From positions 1,240,001 through 1,304,000 of the forward strand of contig CP180024.1 of the NCBI GenBank assembly GCA_047528255.1: a stretch of DNA of 64,000 nt, in the 5' to 3' direction. This document shows, piece after piece, positions 30,337 through 39,366 of this stretch (position 1 is its first letter; the number at the start of each line of letters is the position of its first letter). The DNA is from G047528255 sp047528255 (GTDB taxonomy: Bacteria; Bacteroidota; Bacteroidia; Flavobacteriales; Blattabacteriaceae). The notes under the pieces are model-generated. The model worked only from the letters and a program-made list of their open reading frames with translations, searched no databases and had not been told where the DNA came from. A program made the position numbers and the translations under genes.

Positions 30337-31041
30337 TCAACTGTTTGGTAAATGTTTCTTCCAATAGTAATTCCTCAAAAAATATCCACCTACCGTTCCT
30401 CCGATATGAGCGAAATGTCCTACGCCCGGTGTCAGAGAGAAAAAAGCCGATATCAAACTTCCCAGAATGAAAATCCCCAATGCTTTACGAACGGCGATTG
30501 GAAAAGGGATGGGCATGATGAAGATCTTATGATTCGGAAAAAATCTAGCGAAAGCGCCCACTATTCCGCTTACAGCTCCGGAGGCGCCCATCATGGGCGC
30601 ATACATGGCGCTGATCAGAGTTTTCTGTGTGTCTGTAAATGTGCCTTGTACGGGAAGCAACTCTATTTGAGAGAAATCCAGTGTATGAGTAAGATTAAAA
30701 ATTATCCCCAGGTTGAACGATATCTGGAAAAACGCTGCCAAAAGGCCTGATAAAAAATAAACTTTGAGAAATATTTTGGTTCCCAGAATATATTCCATCT
30801 GTCTTCCGAATATCCATAGAGCCGTCATATTGAAAAAGATGTGTAGTATAAAGCTCTTGGAATGGACGAACATATGCGTCAATATTTGATAGACTTTAAA
30901 CCTTTCACCCATTGGATTGTATAGTGACAAAAGGGCATCCACGTCATATTTCGTAAAAGCGTAAGTGGCCACGTAGATAAGTATGTTGATGCCGATTAGA
31001 TATTTCACTCCATCTGAAGTTCTGGAAAATATATTATTCAC
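30337..31041 (-). CDS. rhomboid family intramembrane serine protease (first of pair)
   Basis: The 234-residue protein has about six membrane helices. The classical motif GASGAVSGIVGAF holds the nucleophile Ser (about residue 156) and GHFAHIGGTVGGYF holds the catalytic His (about residue 208). HMFVHSKSFILHIFFNM is the usual helix-2 His/Asn region. All catalytic positions are present, so this is the more canonical of the two. It overlaps the mutL stop codon by 4 bases (31038-31041), which implies translational coupling. Confidence 0.92.
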   Translation of the reverse strand: MNNIFSRTSDGVKYLIGINILIYVATYAFTKYDVDALLSLYNPMGERFKVYQILTHMFVHSKSFILHIFFNMTALWIFGRQMEYILGTKIFLKVYFLSGLLAAFFQISFNLGIIFNLTHTLDFSQIELLPVQGTFTDTQKTLISAMYAPMMGASGAVSGIVGAFARFFPNHKIFIMPIPFPIAVRKALGIFILGSLISAFFSLTPGVGHFAHIGGTVGGYFLRNYYWKKHLPNS

Positions 31042-32834
31042 TGACGAAATTGTTTTTCAATAAAATCTATACCTATTGTAATAAATATTGTTTGGCCGAA
31101 AGGTGAATGATTGGGATGGGTGCACTCGAATAATTTGTCGATTAGATGTTCTATTTCAATAGGATTCAATTTCACGCCGCGCTTTATGGCACCGGTCTTA
31201 GCCATGGATCGTGCCAATGATTTTTGACGATTGTTTTTTTCAACAGTCATATGGGAAAGAACATCTTGGATGAATACTATAATGTTTTCCTGGTCGATGT
31301 CACTCGGCGTAGCTTGAACCGCTACAGCGTCCCGAGAAAAATGTAGGGCAAATCCCATGCCAACCAAATCGGACTCTAAAGCTTTGAGGTTTTTAAGTTC
31401 TTCGGGAGAAAGTGTGACATGTACGGCAAACAGCAATTGCTGGCTAACTATATTTTTGTCGGATGCATTTAAAAACCGTTCATATAAGATGCGTTGGTGC
31501 GCTCGGTGTTGATCGATCACGATCAGTCCGGATTTTAATGTGGTGATTATATATTTTTCGTGAACTTGCAACCGGCCGATATTTTTATAAGTTGTTTCGT
31601 CAAACAAAGGAATGGTGGAGGGAGCTTCGGGAATAGGCGTCATCTCTATCGGAGATTGTTTGATTTGCTCGTATAATTTTCTTACCGATACTGTGCTTTG
31701 AAGTTTGAAAAGTGATTCTTTATCAGGAGCCGTGAAGGGATTATAATTCGGGTCGACCGTGATTCGCGGCGGTTGTATCGGGCGATTTTTGTCCGGAGGG
31801 AGATCCCAACTCGGGTCTTTTTCAAAATCCAAGGCGGGCGTAACTTGATATTGTCCCAAACCGTGTTTGACGCTGGCCCTGATCATGGCGTATATCGCGG
31901 GCTCATTGTCAAATTTAACTTCGGTTTTTGTCGGATGAATGTTGATGTCGATCTGCTTAGGATTTAAACGTAGAAAAATGAAGTAAGAGGGATGGTAAGC
32001 TGTTTGCAAAAGGCCTTCGTAGGCTTCCAGAATTGCTTTATTCAGATATGGACTGCGAACGAAACGGTCGTTGACGAAGAAAAATTGTTCGCCCCTGTTT
32101 TTTTTCGAATGAGCGGGCTTTGCTATAAAACCTTCTATGTTAATCCATTCGGTCTGTTCTGAAATAGGAACCAACTGTTCGTTTATTTTCTTGCCAAAGA
32201 CTCCTACGATACGTTGTCTGGATGTTCCGGATTTAAGATGGAAAATTATTTCGTCGTTGTGGTGTAGCCGAAAGATGATATCGGGATGGGGTAAGACTAC
32301 TCGGTGAAATTCATCGATAATGTGACGGAATTCTATTTGAGGGGATTTGAGGAAATTTCTTCGGGCCGGTACGTTGTAAAAAATATTTTTTACCGAGAGG
32401 GTAACGCCTTTGGGAGTTTGTACGGGTGTTCGCTCTTTTATCTCGCTTCCTTCGATGAGGATGCGTGTGCCTATTTCGGATGTTTCATCTTTGGTGCGTA
32501 GCTCCACTTGAGCTATGGCTGCTATAGAGGATAGGGCTTCTCCGCGAAAGCCTTTGGTCTGAATCTGAAAGAGGTCTTCGGTTATTTTGATCTTGGAGGT
32601 GGCGTGGCGTTCAAAGCTCATACACGCATCTTTCACACTCATTCCCTTACCGTCATCTACGACTTGTATCAGGCTTTTTCCGGAGTTTTTCACAATGAGG
32701 TCGATGGTCTTAGCTTCGGCGTCTACGGCGTTTTCCAGAAGTTCTTTTACTACGGAAGCGGGGCGTTGGACGACCTCTCCTGCAGCGATCTGATTGGCTA
32801 CGTGCTCAGGCAAAAGTTTGATGATATCTGCCAT
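31038..32834 (-). CDS. mutL: DNA mismatch repair protein MutL
   Basis: The 598-residue protein has an N-terminal GHKL ATPase (VKELLENAVDAEA with the catalytic Glu, VDDGKGMS, TKGFRGEALSSIAAI). A transducer domain, a variable linker (about 330-410) and a C-terminal dimerisation domain follow. At about residue 440 the region that carries DQHAxxExxxxE in endonuclease-type MutL reads DQHRAHQRILYE, so the first Glu is replaced. It couples mismatch recognition by MutS to strand removal. ribH lies 28 bases upstream, and the rhomboid pair follows with a 4-base overlap. The frame is intact despite genome decay. Confidence 0.96.
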   Translation of the reverse strand: MADIIKLLPEHVANQIAAGEVVQRPASVVKELLENAVDAEAKTIDLIVKNSGKSLIQVVDDGKGMSVKDACMSFERHATSKIKITEDLFQIQTKGFRGEALSSIAAIAQVELRTKDETSEIGTRILIEGSEIKERTPVQTPKGVTLSVKNIFYNVPARRNFLKSPQIEFRHIIDEFHRVVLPHPDIIFRLHHNDEIIFHLKSGTSRQRIVGVFGKKINEQLVPISEQTEWINIEGFIAKPAHSKKNRGEQFFFVNDRFVRSPYLNKAILEAYEGLLQTAYHPSYFIFLRLNPKQIDINIHPTKTEVKFDNEPAIYAMIRASVKHGLGQYQVTPALDFEKDPSWDLPPDKNRPIQPPRITVDPNYNPFTAPDKESLFKLQSTVSVRKLYEQIKQSPIEMTPIPEAPSTIPLFDETTYKNIGRLQVHEKYIITTLKSGLIVIDQHRAHQRILYERFLNASDKNIVSQQLLFAVHVTLSPEELKNLKALESDLVGMGFALHFSRDAVAVQATPSDIDQENIIVFIQDVLSHMTVEKNNRQKSLARSMAKTGAIKRGVKLNPIEIEHLIDKLFECTHPNHSPFGQTIFITIGIDFIEKQFRQ

Positions 32835-32862
32835 GACTTTTTGTAAATGAGTTGCCGTATTT

Positions 32863-33348
32863 TTAAGAGCTTTGCAAGAATTTTCTGAAAAGGGCCATTT
32901 TTATGGCGCTCTCGGCGCATTCAATCCCTTTATTTCCTGCTTTTCCTCCGGAACGGTCTATCGATTGCTGTTTGTATTCATCGGTCAATACGCAAAAGAT
33001 CACGGGAGTGTCGTTTTTGATATTGATGTCTTTAATTCCTTGGGATACTGCTTTGCATAGGTATTCAAAGTGTCTGGTATCTCCTTTGATTATGGATCCT
33101 ATGACGATCATGGCGTCTAGATTGCGGTGTCGGCAAAGTTTGTTGGCGGCATAGATAAGTTCAAAGCTTCCGGGAACTTCCCAACTGTGAATGTTTTGTT
33201 CCGAAGCTCCCAACCACAATAGAGTATCATAAGCACCTTTATGAAGATTAGCGGTGATATCTCCGTTCCATTGGGCGGTGATCAGACCGAACTTTAATCC
33301 TTCAGCGAAGAGGGTTTTCGGGTTGTTTATATGTGGGGTGATTTTCAA
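32863..33348 (-). CDS. ribH: 6,7-dimethyl-8-ribityllumazine synthase
   Basis: This 161-residue enzyme condenses the ribitylaminouracil and dihydroxybutanone phosphate intermediates in riboflavin synthesis, usually as an icosahedral 60-mer. Motifs are AQWNGDI, WEVPGSFEL and VIGSIIKGDTRHFEYLCKAVSQGI, where the His of RHFEY is catalytic. Length is normal. The TPR gene lies 2 bases upstream and mutL 28 bases downstream, as in flavobacteria. Its partner ribE is 2 kb away beyond an IS cluster. Confidence 0.96.
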   Translation of the reverse strand: MKITPHINNPKTLFAEGLKFGLITAQWNGDITANLHKGAYDTLLWLGASEQNIHSWEVPGSFELIYAANKLCRHRNLDAMIVIGSIIKGDTRHFEYLCKAVSQGIKDINIKNDTPVIFCVLTDEYKQQSIDRSGGKAGNKGIECAESAIKMALFRKFLQSS

Positions 33349-33350
33349 AA

Positions 33351-34070
33351 TTAGGATGATTTTTGTAATTTCTGATTGATCAAGGCTAAATATTTGTCTA
33401 CGTCTGATGCAAAGAAGGAGTTGGGATATTTTTCTTTGATTCCTGTAAAATATTTTTTAGCTTCTTTATATTTATTTATCGAGAGGGCTAATATGGCAGC
33501 TTTGTAATAGTAAAGGGGGGTGGTGAATGTGTTGTATTTCTTATGAGCGGCTTTGAGATAGAACTCCAAAGCGTCATTGTTTTTTTTGAGTTGCGCGAAA
33601 GCATCGCCTATTATGCCATATTTCATCGATGGGAGGATCTCGTCGTCGGCAGTGAATTCTTCCAAAGATTTAATGGCTTTTCGGTAGTTTCCCAATTTGT
33701 AGTGACATACTCCTGCATAATACTTGGAGATGTTTCCGGCTTTAGTTGAAGAGTATTTTTCGACGATTCCAGTAAACCCGAGGTATCCTCCTTTGCTTTC
33801 TTTTCCGCCCAAACTTTTTTTTAAATCGTCTTGGCTGAAGTATTGTTTTGCATAAAATAATTCCGTCAACGCTTCTTCTTGTCGGGGTTCCAGGTATAGT
33901 TTCAGATAAGCAAAATATCCGGACGCTACTAATATTATTGAGGTAAAAGTAGTGATAAAAGTTTTGGCGTACCGTTGAAAGAAAGCTTGAGAATTGTAGG
34001 TTACATTGTCGAGTTGTTGAAACAATTTTTGTCTCTTATCTGTTTGCTTGTTTTCCGAGGTTTTGGACAT
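33351..34070 (-). CDS. TPR-containing membrane-anchored protein
   Basis: From the ATG at 34070 the product has about 239 residues: MSKTSENKQTDKRQKLFQQL, a single membrane helix (FITTFTSIILVASGYFAYL), then tetratricopeptide-like helices (AGVCHYKLGNYRKAIKSLEEF, KKNNDALEFYLKAA, NKYKEAKKYFTGI). The frame extends upstream to 34148, but the promoter at 34091-34098 supports the shorter start. Proteins of this kind precede ribH in flavobacteria. They resemble YfgM-like periplasmic TPR proteins and may act in envelope protein assembly, though no function is established. Confidence 0.85.
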   Translation of the reverse strand: MSKTSENKQTDKRQKLFQQLDNVTYNSQAFFQRYAKTFITTFTSIILVASGYFAYLKLYLEPRQEEALTELFYAKQYFSQDDLKKSLGGKESKGGYLGFTGIVEKYSSTKAGNISKYYAGVCHYKLGNYRKAIKSLEEFTADDEILPSMKYGIIGDAFAQLKKNNDALEFYLKAAHKKYNTFTTPLYYYKAAILALSINKYKEAKKYFTGIKEKYPNSFFASDVDKYLALINQKLQKSS

Positions 34071-34090
34071 AATATTTTTTTTAAGCTTGA

Positions 34091-34098
34091 CAAAATTA
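34091..34098 (-). promoter_or_regulatory. TAnnTTTG -7 element of the TPR-ribH-mutL operon
   Basis: On the minus strand TAATTTTG lies 21 bases upstream of the ATG at 34070. An IS begins only 74 bases further upstream. Confidence 0.6.
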
Positions 34099-34171
34099 AG
34101 ATTTTCATTCAAATGATGTCCGGAGGTATTTTGTTTTGTTCGATACAAAAAAGTTAACTATTTCTTGAAGT

Positions 34172-35444
34172 GAGAACGTTGCATGGGAGAAGGAGGTTAA
34201 AATATTTGTAATATTAATATATTGTTTCGTATATTTGGATTACAAAATAAAAAAATTGGCTTCTAAGCTTAGAGCACCGCACAATTAAGCTTTAGTGAAC
34301 TATATATGGACCGTCTGCCAAAAGGAATGAATTTTTAAAAAGCTTAAACACTGAGATCCAGTGGAAAGGGATGGAGCAAGAAATAAGAAAAATATATCAA
34401 AAAGGCTACGGAATAAAAGGTCAACCTGCTTACAGTGGAATATCGTTATTTAAGGTTATGCTTTTGAGTCACTGGTATGATCTCAGTGATATAGGAACGG
34501 GAGAATTGATGAAAGAATCCTTGAGATCCATGCTCTTTTGTGGTTTTCAATTGGAAAATAAGAGGTCATATCATATGGATCTATGTAGATTTTGGTAATG
34601 AAATAGTAGCCAAAAAGGCATATGAGAGGTTATCGAAAAAGAGCAATAAGGAATTAGAAAGCGTCAGGCGATAGTTAAAACAGGAGTGATAGTAATACGC
34701 CAGTATTACAGTGATTTTATTTGCTCCCAAGGGAGTTATTACCTATGTAGTGTAGGGAGGAAGGAAGAGTGGCAAAAGCAAATCAGTCAAAGAAAAGAAA
34801 GGGTAAAAAAAGAGGCTTAATCAGGAGTAGACACTCAAGGAAAATGGCTCAAGAAATTAGGTAAAATCTACTATGGATACAGAAGCACATAGGGTAGATA
34901 AAAATGGAATGATACTAGCCGTAGATAGCTTAGATGCCAATGAGCATGATAGTAGAGCGCTAAAGCTATTAATAAGCAAATAGGATACAACCCCAGAGAA
35001 GTATATGCAGACAAAGGTTACCCTCAAGTACTAGCCAATGTGTCTTACTTTCATAGTCGAGGCATCAAAGACCGTATACAGAAAAAGCCTATAGAAATCG
35101 TCTCTTAAGTAGAGAGAGCTGATATTATTCAACAAATTAGTGAGTAAAACCCGATGAGTAGTAAGAACGTACTTTTGGAAGTATAAATCGTTGGTTTGGA
35201 TCAGGAAAGGCTCGTTACAAAGAATTAGCTCGTGTACATGCCCCAGCATTTTATGAAGGCTATGGTGCATAATTTGTATTGTGCTCCTGGAATTGTTATG
35301 CGTTGTCCATAAAAATAGATATAATTATATTTATTTATAATCAACAGTATTTCGAATACAATGTGAAAGACTAAATCTATATTGTCTCTAACGAGCCCAT
35401 CTAGGAGGATGAATGAACGTAATCCATTTTAATACAAGGCTTTC
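34172..35444 (+). mobile_element. IS5-family copy, near full length, degraded
   Basis: The copy is 1.27 kb, from a clean L end (GAGAACGTTGCATGGGAGAA) to a decayed R end (AATACAAGGCTTTC). The transposase N-terminal region is open for about 75 codons from 34371; later parts are frameshifted. It probably displaced whatever originally preceded the TPR gene. Confidence 0.92.
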
Positions 35445-35584
35445 GTTCCATATATAGTTCACTAAAGCTTATTTTCGAGGTGCTTCTGAGTATAGATCTG
35501 AATTTTTTTATTTTCTACTCTAGAGTAGACGAAAAATATATTGATTTACAAACATCCTCCCCTCTTCTCTCATGCAATATTTTC
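35445..35584 (-). mobile_element. IS5-family L-end fragment, inverted
   Basis: A 140-base inverted L end is joined to the R end of the preceding copy at the GTTCCATATATAG position. Its tip ends 6 bases from the ribE stop codon. Confidence 0.88.
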
Positions 35585-35590
35585 GTTTTA

Positions 35591-36202
35591 TTACATTAGG
35601 TATTCTTTTTGCAGCGAAAAATTCTGGTTGAATAGGCGTGTAATATATTTACCGAGGATGTCAAATTCAATATTTACTTGTTGACCGGGCTTTAGATTGT
35701 GGAAGTTCGTATTTTTATAAGTATAGGGAATGATGCATGTGCTGAAAGCTTCTCTTTCGGACTCTACAACGGTCAGACTTACCCCGTTGACAGTGATAGA
35801 TCCTTTTTTAACCGTTATGTGATTAGGGTTTTCATATCGAAATCGAAACAACGAACTTCCCTCTTTTTTCTCAATGTTTTCAATCTGTACTGTTAGGTCT
35901 ACGTGGCCTTGTACAATGTGTCCGTCCAGTCGGTCCCCTAGCTTTATAGACCGTTCGACATTTACGAGATCTCCGATTTTCACCCCCCCGAGGTTGCTCC
36001 GTTGTAAACTTTCTGAAACGGCTGTTACCGTGTAGTTTTTTTTATTTGTTTCTACTACCGTCAAACAAACACCATTGTGTGTTATGCTTTGGTTTATTTT
36101 TAATTTTTCGTCAAAAGGATTCTCCAGAAGTATGTTCAGGTTACCCCGGGACGGAGTCAACTCGCGTACGAGAGCCATTTTTTCTATGATTCCTGTAAAC
36201 AT
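35591..36202 (-). CDS. ribE: riboflavin synthase (alpha chain)
   Basis: The 203-residue enzyme dismutates two lumazine molecules to riboflavin. It has the two internally homologous barrels, seen as MFTGIIE...THNGVCLTVVE and DGHIVQGHVDLTV...TVNGVSLTVVE. The start MFTGIIEKM is diagnostic. It is divergent from pdxA with only 83 bases between start codons, which contain two opposed promoter elements. An IS fragment lies just behind its stop codon; the final residues (FSLQKEYLM) do not seem to come from the IS. Confidence 0.96.
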   Translation of the reverse strand: MFTGIIEKMALVRELTPSRGNLNILLENPFDEKLKINQSITHNGVCLTVVETNKKNYTVTAVSESLQRSNLGGVKIGDLVNVERSIKLGDRLDGHIVQGHVDLTVQIENIEKKEGSSLFRFRYENPNHITVKKGSITVNGVSLTVVESEREAFSTCIIPYTYKNTNFHNLKPGQQVNIEFDILGKYITRLFNQNFSLQKEYLM

Positions 36203-36221
36203 GTCGTATCCTTCTTTTCGA

Positions 36222-36229
36222 TACTTTTG
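36222..36229 (+). promoter_or_regulatory. TAnnTTTG -7 element, pdxA direction
   Basis: TACTTTTG reads toward pdxA (ATG at 36286). One base separates it from the opposed element of ribE at 36231-36238. Confidence 0.5.
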
Positions 36230-36230
36230 T

Positions 36231-36238
36231 CAAAGTTA
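36231..36238 (-). promoter_or_regulatory. TAnnTTTG -7 element of ribE
   Basis: On the minus strand TAACTTTG lies 28 bases upstream of the ribE ATG. Polymerases bound here and at 36222 would face each other, so the two promoters probably exclude one another. Confidence 0.55.
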
Positions 36239-36285
36239 TGAAAAGTTTGTGTCCTAAAGTATGGTCGTAAAACATTAAAATGTAG

Positions 36286-37380
36286 ATGAGTCGTCGAGAG
36301 AAAAAATTACGGGTAGGTATTTCGATAGGAGATGTCAACGGAATAGGGGTGGAGATTTTTTTAAAAGTTTGTCGGAAAAAGGGATTATTGGCCTTTTTCA
36401 CGCCGGTGCTGTTTGGTTCTACCAGGGTGTGTTCCTACTACAAGAAGCGAATGGATATCGATGTCACTTTGCAAGGTCTCCTTCATCCAAAAGAGGCGCT
36501 TGATCACAAGGTGAATGTAGTAAATCTTTGGAATGAAGATGTCAAAATTGAACCGGGTTGCGCCACTTATGATGGGGGAAAATATTCCTTATCTTCTCTT
36601 GATGCTTCGGTAAAGGCTTTGAAAGAAGGGCTGGTGGATGTATTGGTAACTGCTCCGATTAACAAAGACTTGATTCGTTCGGAGGAATTTCCATTTGTGG
36701 GGCATACTGACTATCTGCAAAGTTCTCTCGAGGGTGAAGCCCTCATGTTTATGGTTCACAAAGACTTAAAGATTGCTTTGGTCACGGACCATTTTCCTTT
36801 GCAGGAAGTCAGCTCTCGCCTCAGTAAGGAGAAGATTATAAAAAAGGTAGAGCTTTTACATCAGTCTTTATTGCAGGATTTTGCGATAGAAAAACCAAAG
36901 ATTGCTATATTGGGGTGCAATCCTCATTCCGGAGATAATGGTTTGATCGGTGATGAGGAACAGAAGAAGATCAAGCCGGCTATCGATGAATTGTTTCAAA
37001 AAGGCTTTTTGGTTTTTGGTCCTTATCCGGCTGACGGTTTTTTCGGAAGCCTAAGTTATCAGGCTTTTGACGCGGTTTTGGCTATGTATCATGATCAAGG
37101 TTTGGTTCCATTTAAGTTGTTAGCTTTTCACGAGGGGGTCAACTTTACTGCCGGGCTTTCGCATGTGCGCACCTCTCCGGATCATGGTGTGGCTTATGAC
37201 ATTTCCGGTAAAGGGATTGCTGATGAGACCTCTTTTCAAGAAGCTATATTCAGAGCCATCAAGATTTATAATAACAGGAATGAATATGAAGAACTTCAGA
37301 AAACACCTTTTCGCAAATACGCTGAAAAAGTCATTTCCGACGTGGAGGAATCAATTCCTGAACAAGACTGTACTTCCTAA
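36286..37380 (+). CDS. pdxA: 4-hydroxythreonine-4-phosphate dehydrogenase
   Basis: The 364-residue enzyme oxidises 4-phosphohydroxy-L-threonine in the DXP-dependent route to pyridoxal phosphate. Family motifs include GISIGDVNGIGVEI, TAPINKDL, VGHTDYL, LGCNPHSGDNG, AMYHDQGLVPFKLL and HVRTSPDHGVAYDISGKG, with the metal-binding histidines intact. Length is slightly above average. It is divergent from ribE, a pairing common in flavobacteria, and converges on atpC. An AAGAAA-AG-TTTCTT palindrome and T-tract after the stop may end transcription. Confidence 0.95.
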   Translation: MSRREKKLRVGISIGDVNGIGVEIFLKVCRKKGLLAFFTPVLFGSTRVCSYYKKRMDIDVTLQGLLHPKEALDHKVNVVNLWNEDVKIEPGCATYDGGKYSLSSLDASVKALKEGLVDVLVTAPINKDLIRSEEFPFVGHTDYLQSSLEGEALMFMVHKDLKIALVTDHFPLQEVSSRLSKEKIIKKVELLHQSLLQDFAIEKPKIAILGCNPHSGDNGLIGDEEQKKIKPAIDELFQKGFLVFGPYPADGFFGSLSYQAFDAVLAMYHDQGLVPFKLLAFHEGVNFTAGLSHVRTSPDHGVAYDISGKGIADETSFQEAIFRAIKIYNNRNEYEELQKTPFRKYAEKVISDVEESIPEQDCTS

Positions 37381-37428
37381 AGAAAAGTTTCTTCATTAGA
37401 ATTTTTTTTTTTGGAATGGAGTTGTTTT

Positions 37429-37722
37429 TTAGTCAGCCAGGATGGTTATCAAATTTTGATTCATTTCCATTAATCCGCCTTGAATTTCGAAAGTCGATAT
37501 TTTTTTATGATCAAGATGAGTGATGATCTTTTTCCCTTGTTCATCAGGTTCGATGTATTTCTTCGTGTGGAATTGTAGTTGTATGGTTCCTGCTTTCAGA
37601 ACTGATAAAATCGGGGCGTGATGATCCAAAAGCTGTAAGGCTCCGACAGCTCCCGGTAAGCTGACTACATCAGCTTGACCTTCGTAGATGACTTCTCCCG
37701 GTTTGATTATGGATACTTTCAT
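37429..37722 (-). CDS. atpC: F1F0 ATP synthase epsilon subunit (short form)
   Basis: At 97 residues it contains only the N-terminal beta-sandwich domain of epsilon (VSIIKPGEVIYEGQADVVSLPG, then HHAPILSVLKAGTIQL) and lacks the C-terminal helical hairpin that inhibits ATPase activity. A short epsilon is normal in Bacteroidota. It follows atpD by 9 bases in the same direction. The rest of the ATP synthase operon is elsewhere, as in flavobacteria. Confidence 0.94.
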   Translation of the reverse strand: MKVSIIKPGEVIYEGQADVVSLPGAVGALQLLDHHAPILSVLKAGTIQLQFHTKKYIEPDEQGKKIITHLDHKKISTFEIQGGLMEMNQNLITILAD

Positions 37723-37731
37723 AGATATGCG

Positions 37732-39252
37732 CTAAGCTTGGGCGACCTCTGCCAACATTTTCTCTCCGGCATCTATTACTTGTTCTATAGTTCCTTTCAA
37801 ATTGAATGCCGATTCAAGGTATTTATCGAGTTCACCGTTCATGATCATTTGGAAGCCTTTGATCGTATCCTTGATATCAACCAGTTCCCCGGAGATTCCC
37901 GTGAACTGTTCGGCCACATGAAAAGGTTGTGACAAGAACCGTTGTACACGTCGTGCGCGGTGGACGACAAGCTTGTCTTCTTCGCTGAGCTCTTCCATTC
38001 CAAGGATGGCTATGATATCTTGGAGTGCTTTGTAGCGTTGGAGGATTTCTTTGACCCGTTGGGCACATTCATAATGTTCTTTTCCTACTGTTTCAGGGGA
38101 TAGAATGCGTGAGGTGGAATCGAGTGGATCCACAGCGGGATAAATACCCAGGGAAGCTATCTTCCTGGAAAGCACTGTTGTGGCGTCCAAATGGGAGAAT
38201 GTCGTGGCCGGAGCCGGATCGGTCAAGTCATCGGCAGGTACGTATACGGCTTGCACTGAGGTGATAGATCCATTTTTTGTCGAAGTGATTCGCTCTTGCA
38301 TCAAGCCCATCTCGGAAGCTAAAGTAGGCTGATAACCTACTGCTGAGGGCATTCGGCCCAAAAGGGCTGAAATTTCTGATCCGGCTTGTGTGAAACGGAA
38401 AATATTATCGATAAAAAACAACACGTCGCGCCCTTTTCCGTCTCCGGATCCGTCTCGGAAATATTCGGCTAGTGTCAAACCTGAAAGGGCTACACGCGCT
38501 CTGGCTCCGGGAGGTTCGTTCATCTGTCCGAACACAAAGGTGGCTTTAGATTCCTTAAGGGCTTTCTTGTCTACTTTAGAGAGATCCCATTTTCCTTGTT
38601 CCATAGATTTCATGAAAGCGTCTCCATATCGGATGATTCCTGATTCGAGCATTTCACGTAACAGATCGTTGCCTTCACGTGTGCGCTCGCCTACTCCGGC
38701 GAAGACCGAAAGACCTCCGTGTCCTTTAGCTATATTATTGATCAATTCTTGTATCAATACAGTTTTACCCACTCCTGCGCCACCGAAGAGTCCTATTTTC
38801 CCCCCTTTGGCGTAAGGCTCGATCAGGTCGATGACCTTGATCCCTGTATAAAGAACTTCAGTAGCTGTAGAGAGGTCTTCAAATTTTGGTGCGGACCGAT
38901 GAATAGGTAGGCGTTGGCATTTATTGATATTGCCCAAGCCGTCGATGTTGTTTCCTACGACGTTGAATAAACGGCCGTTTATTTCGGGACCGATAGGCAT
39001 GGAGATCGGCTCTCCGGTTGATCGTACTTCTTGTCCGCGTCGTAGCCCGTCGGTAGTGTCCATCGATATACATCGCACGGTATCTTCTCCGATATGTTGC
39101 TGTATTTCGAGTATTATTTTTTCACCTGTAGGACCGATAACTTCCAGTGCATCGTAAATCTTGGGCAGGGAGGAAATGTTTTCAAAAGTAACATCGATTA
39201 CCGGTCCGATGATTTGCGAAACCTTTCCTTTTATTTTTATCTCTTGAGGCAT
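37732..39252 (-). CDS. atpD: F1F0 ATP synthase beta subunit
   Basis: The 506-residue catalytic subunit has Walker A GGAGVGKTVLIQELI (about residue 160), the ERTREGNDL motif with the catalytic Glu, Walker B DVLFFIDNIFRF and DDLTDPAPATTFSHLDATTVLSR. All catalytic residues are present. IDNIFRF has Asn where many species have DSLFRF. With atpC it forms a two-gene operon transcribed from the element at 39274. The neighbouring ribF is divergent. Confidence 0.97.
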   Translation of the reverse strand: MPQEIKIKGKVSQIIGPVIDVTFENISSLPKIYDALEVIGPTGEKIILEIQQHIGEDTVRCISMDTTDGLRRGQEVRSTGEPISMPIGPEINGRLFNVVGNNIDGLGNINKCQRLPIHRSAPKFEDLSTATEVLYTGIKVIDLIEPYAKGGKIGLFGGAGVGKTVLIQELINNIAKGHGGLSVFAGVGERTREGNDLLREMLESGIIRYGDAFMKSMEQGKWDLSKVDKKALKESKATFVFGQMNEPPGARARVALSGLTLAEYFRDGSGDGKGRDVLFFIDNIFRFTQAGSEISALLGRMPSAVGYQPTLASEMGLMQERITSTKNGSITSVQAVYVPADDLTDPAPATTFSHLDATTVLSRKIASLGIYPAVDPLDSTSRILSPETVGKEHYECAQRVKEILQRYKALQDIIAILGMEELSEEDKLVVHRARRVQRFLSQPFHVAEQFTGISGELVDIKDTIKGFQMIMNGELDKYLESAFNLKGTIEQVIDAGEKMLAEVAQA

Positions 39253-39273
39253 TTCATGAGTTTTTCAGATTGA

Positions 39274-39281
39274 CAAATATA
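39274..39281 (-). promoter_or_regulatory. TAnnTTTG -7 element of atpDC
   Basis: On the minus strand TATATTTG lies 21 bases upstream of the atpD ATG at 39252. Confidence 0.6.
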
Positions 39282-39342
39282 CGTCAATTCATTAAATAAT
39301 GACCTTCTTGTTAAAAGGGTTGAATCTTCAAATGGGGGTTAT

Positions 39343-39350
39343 TATCTTTG
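39343..39350 (+). promoter_or_regulatory. TAnnTTTG -7 element of ribF
   Basis: TATCTTTG ends 16 bases before the GTG at 39367, leaving a leader of about 10 nt. It supports that GTG as the start. Confidence 0.55.
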
Positions 39351-39366
39351 TTGGAAATAATCGCTT

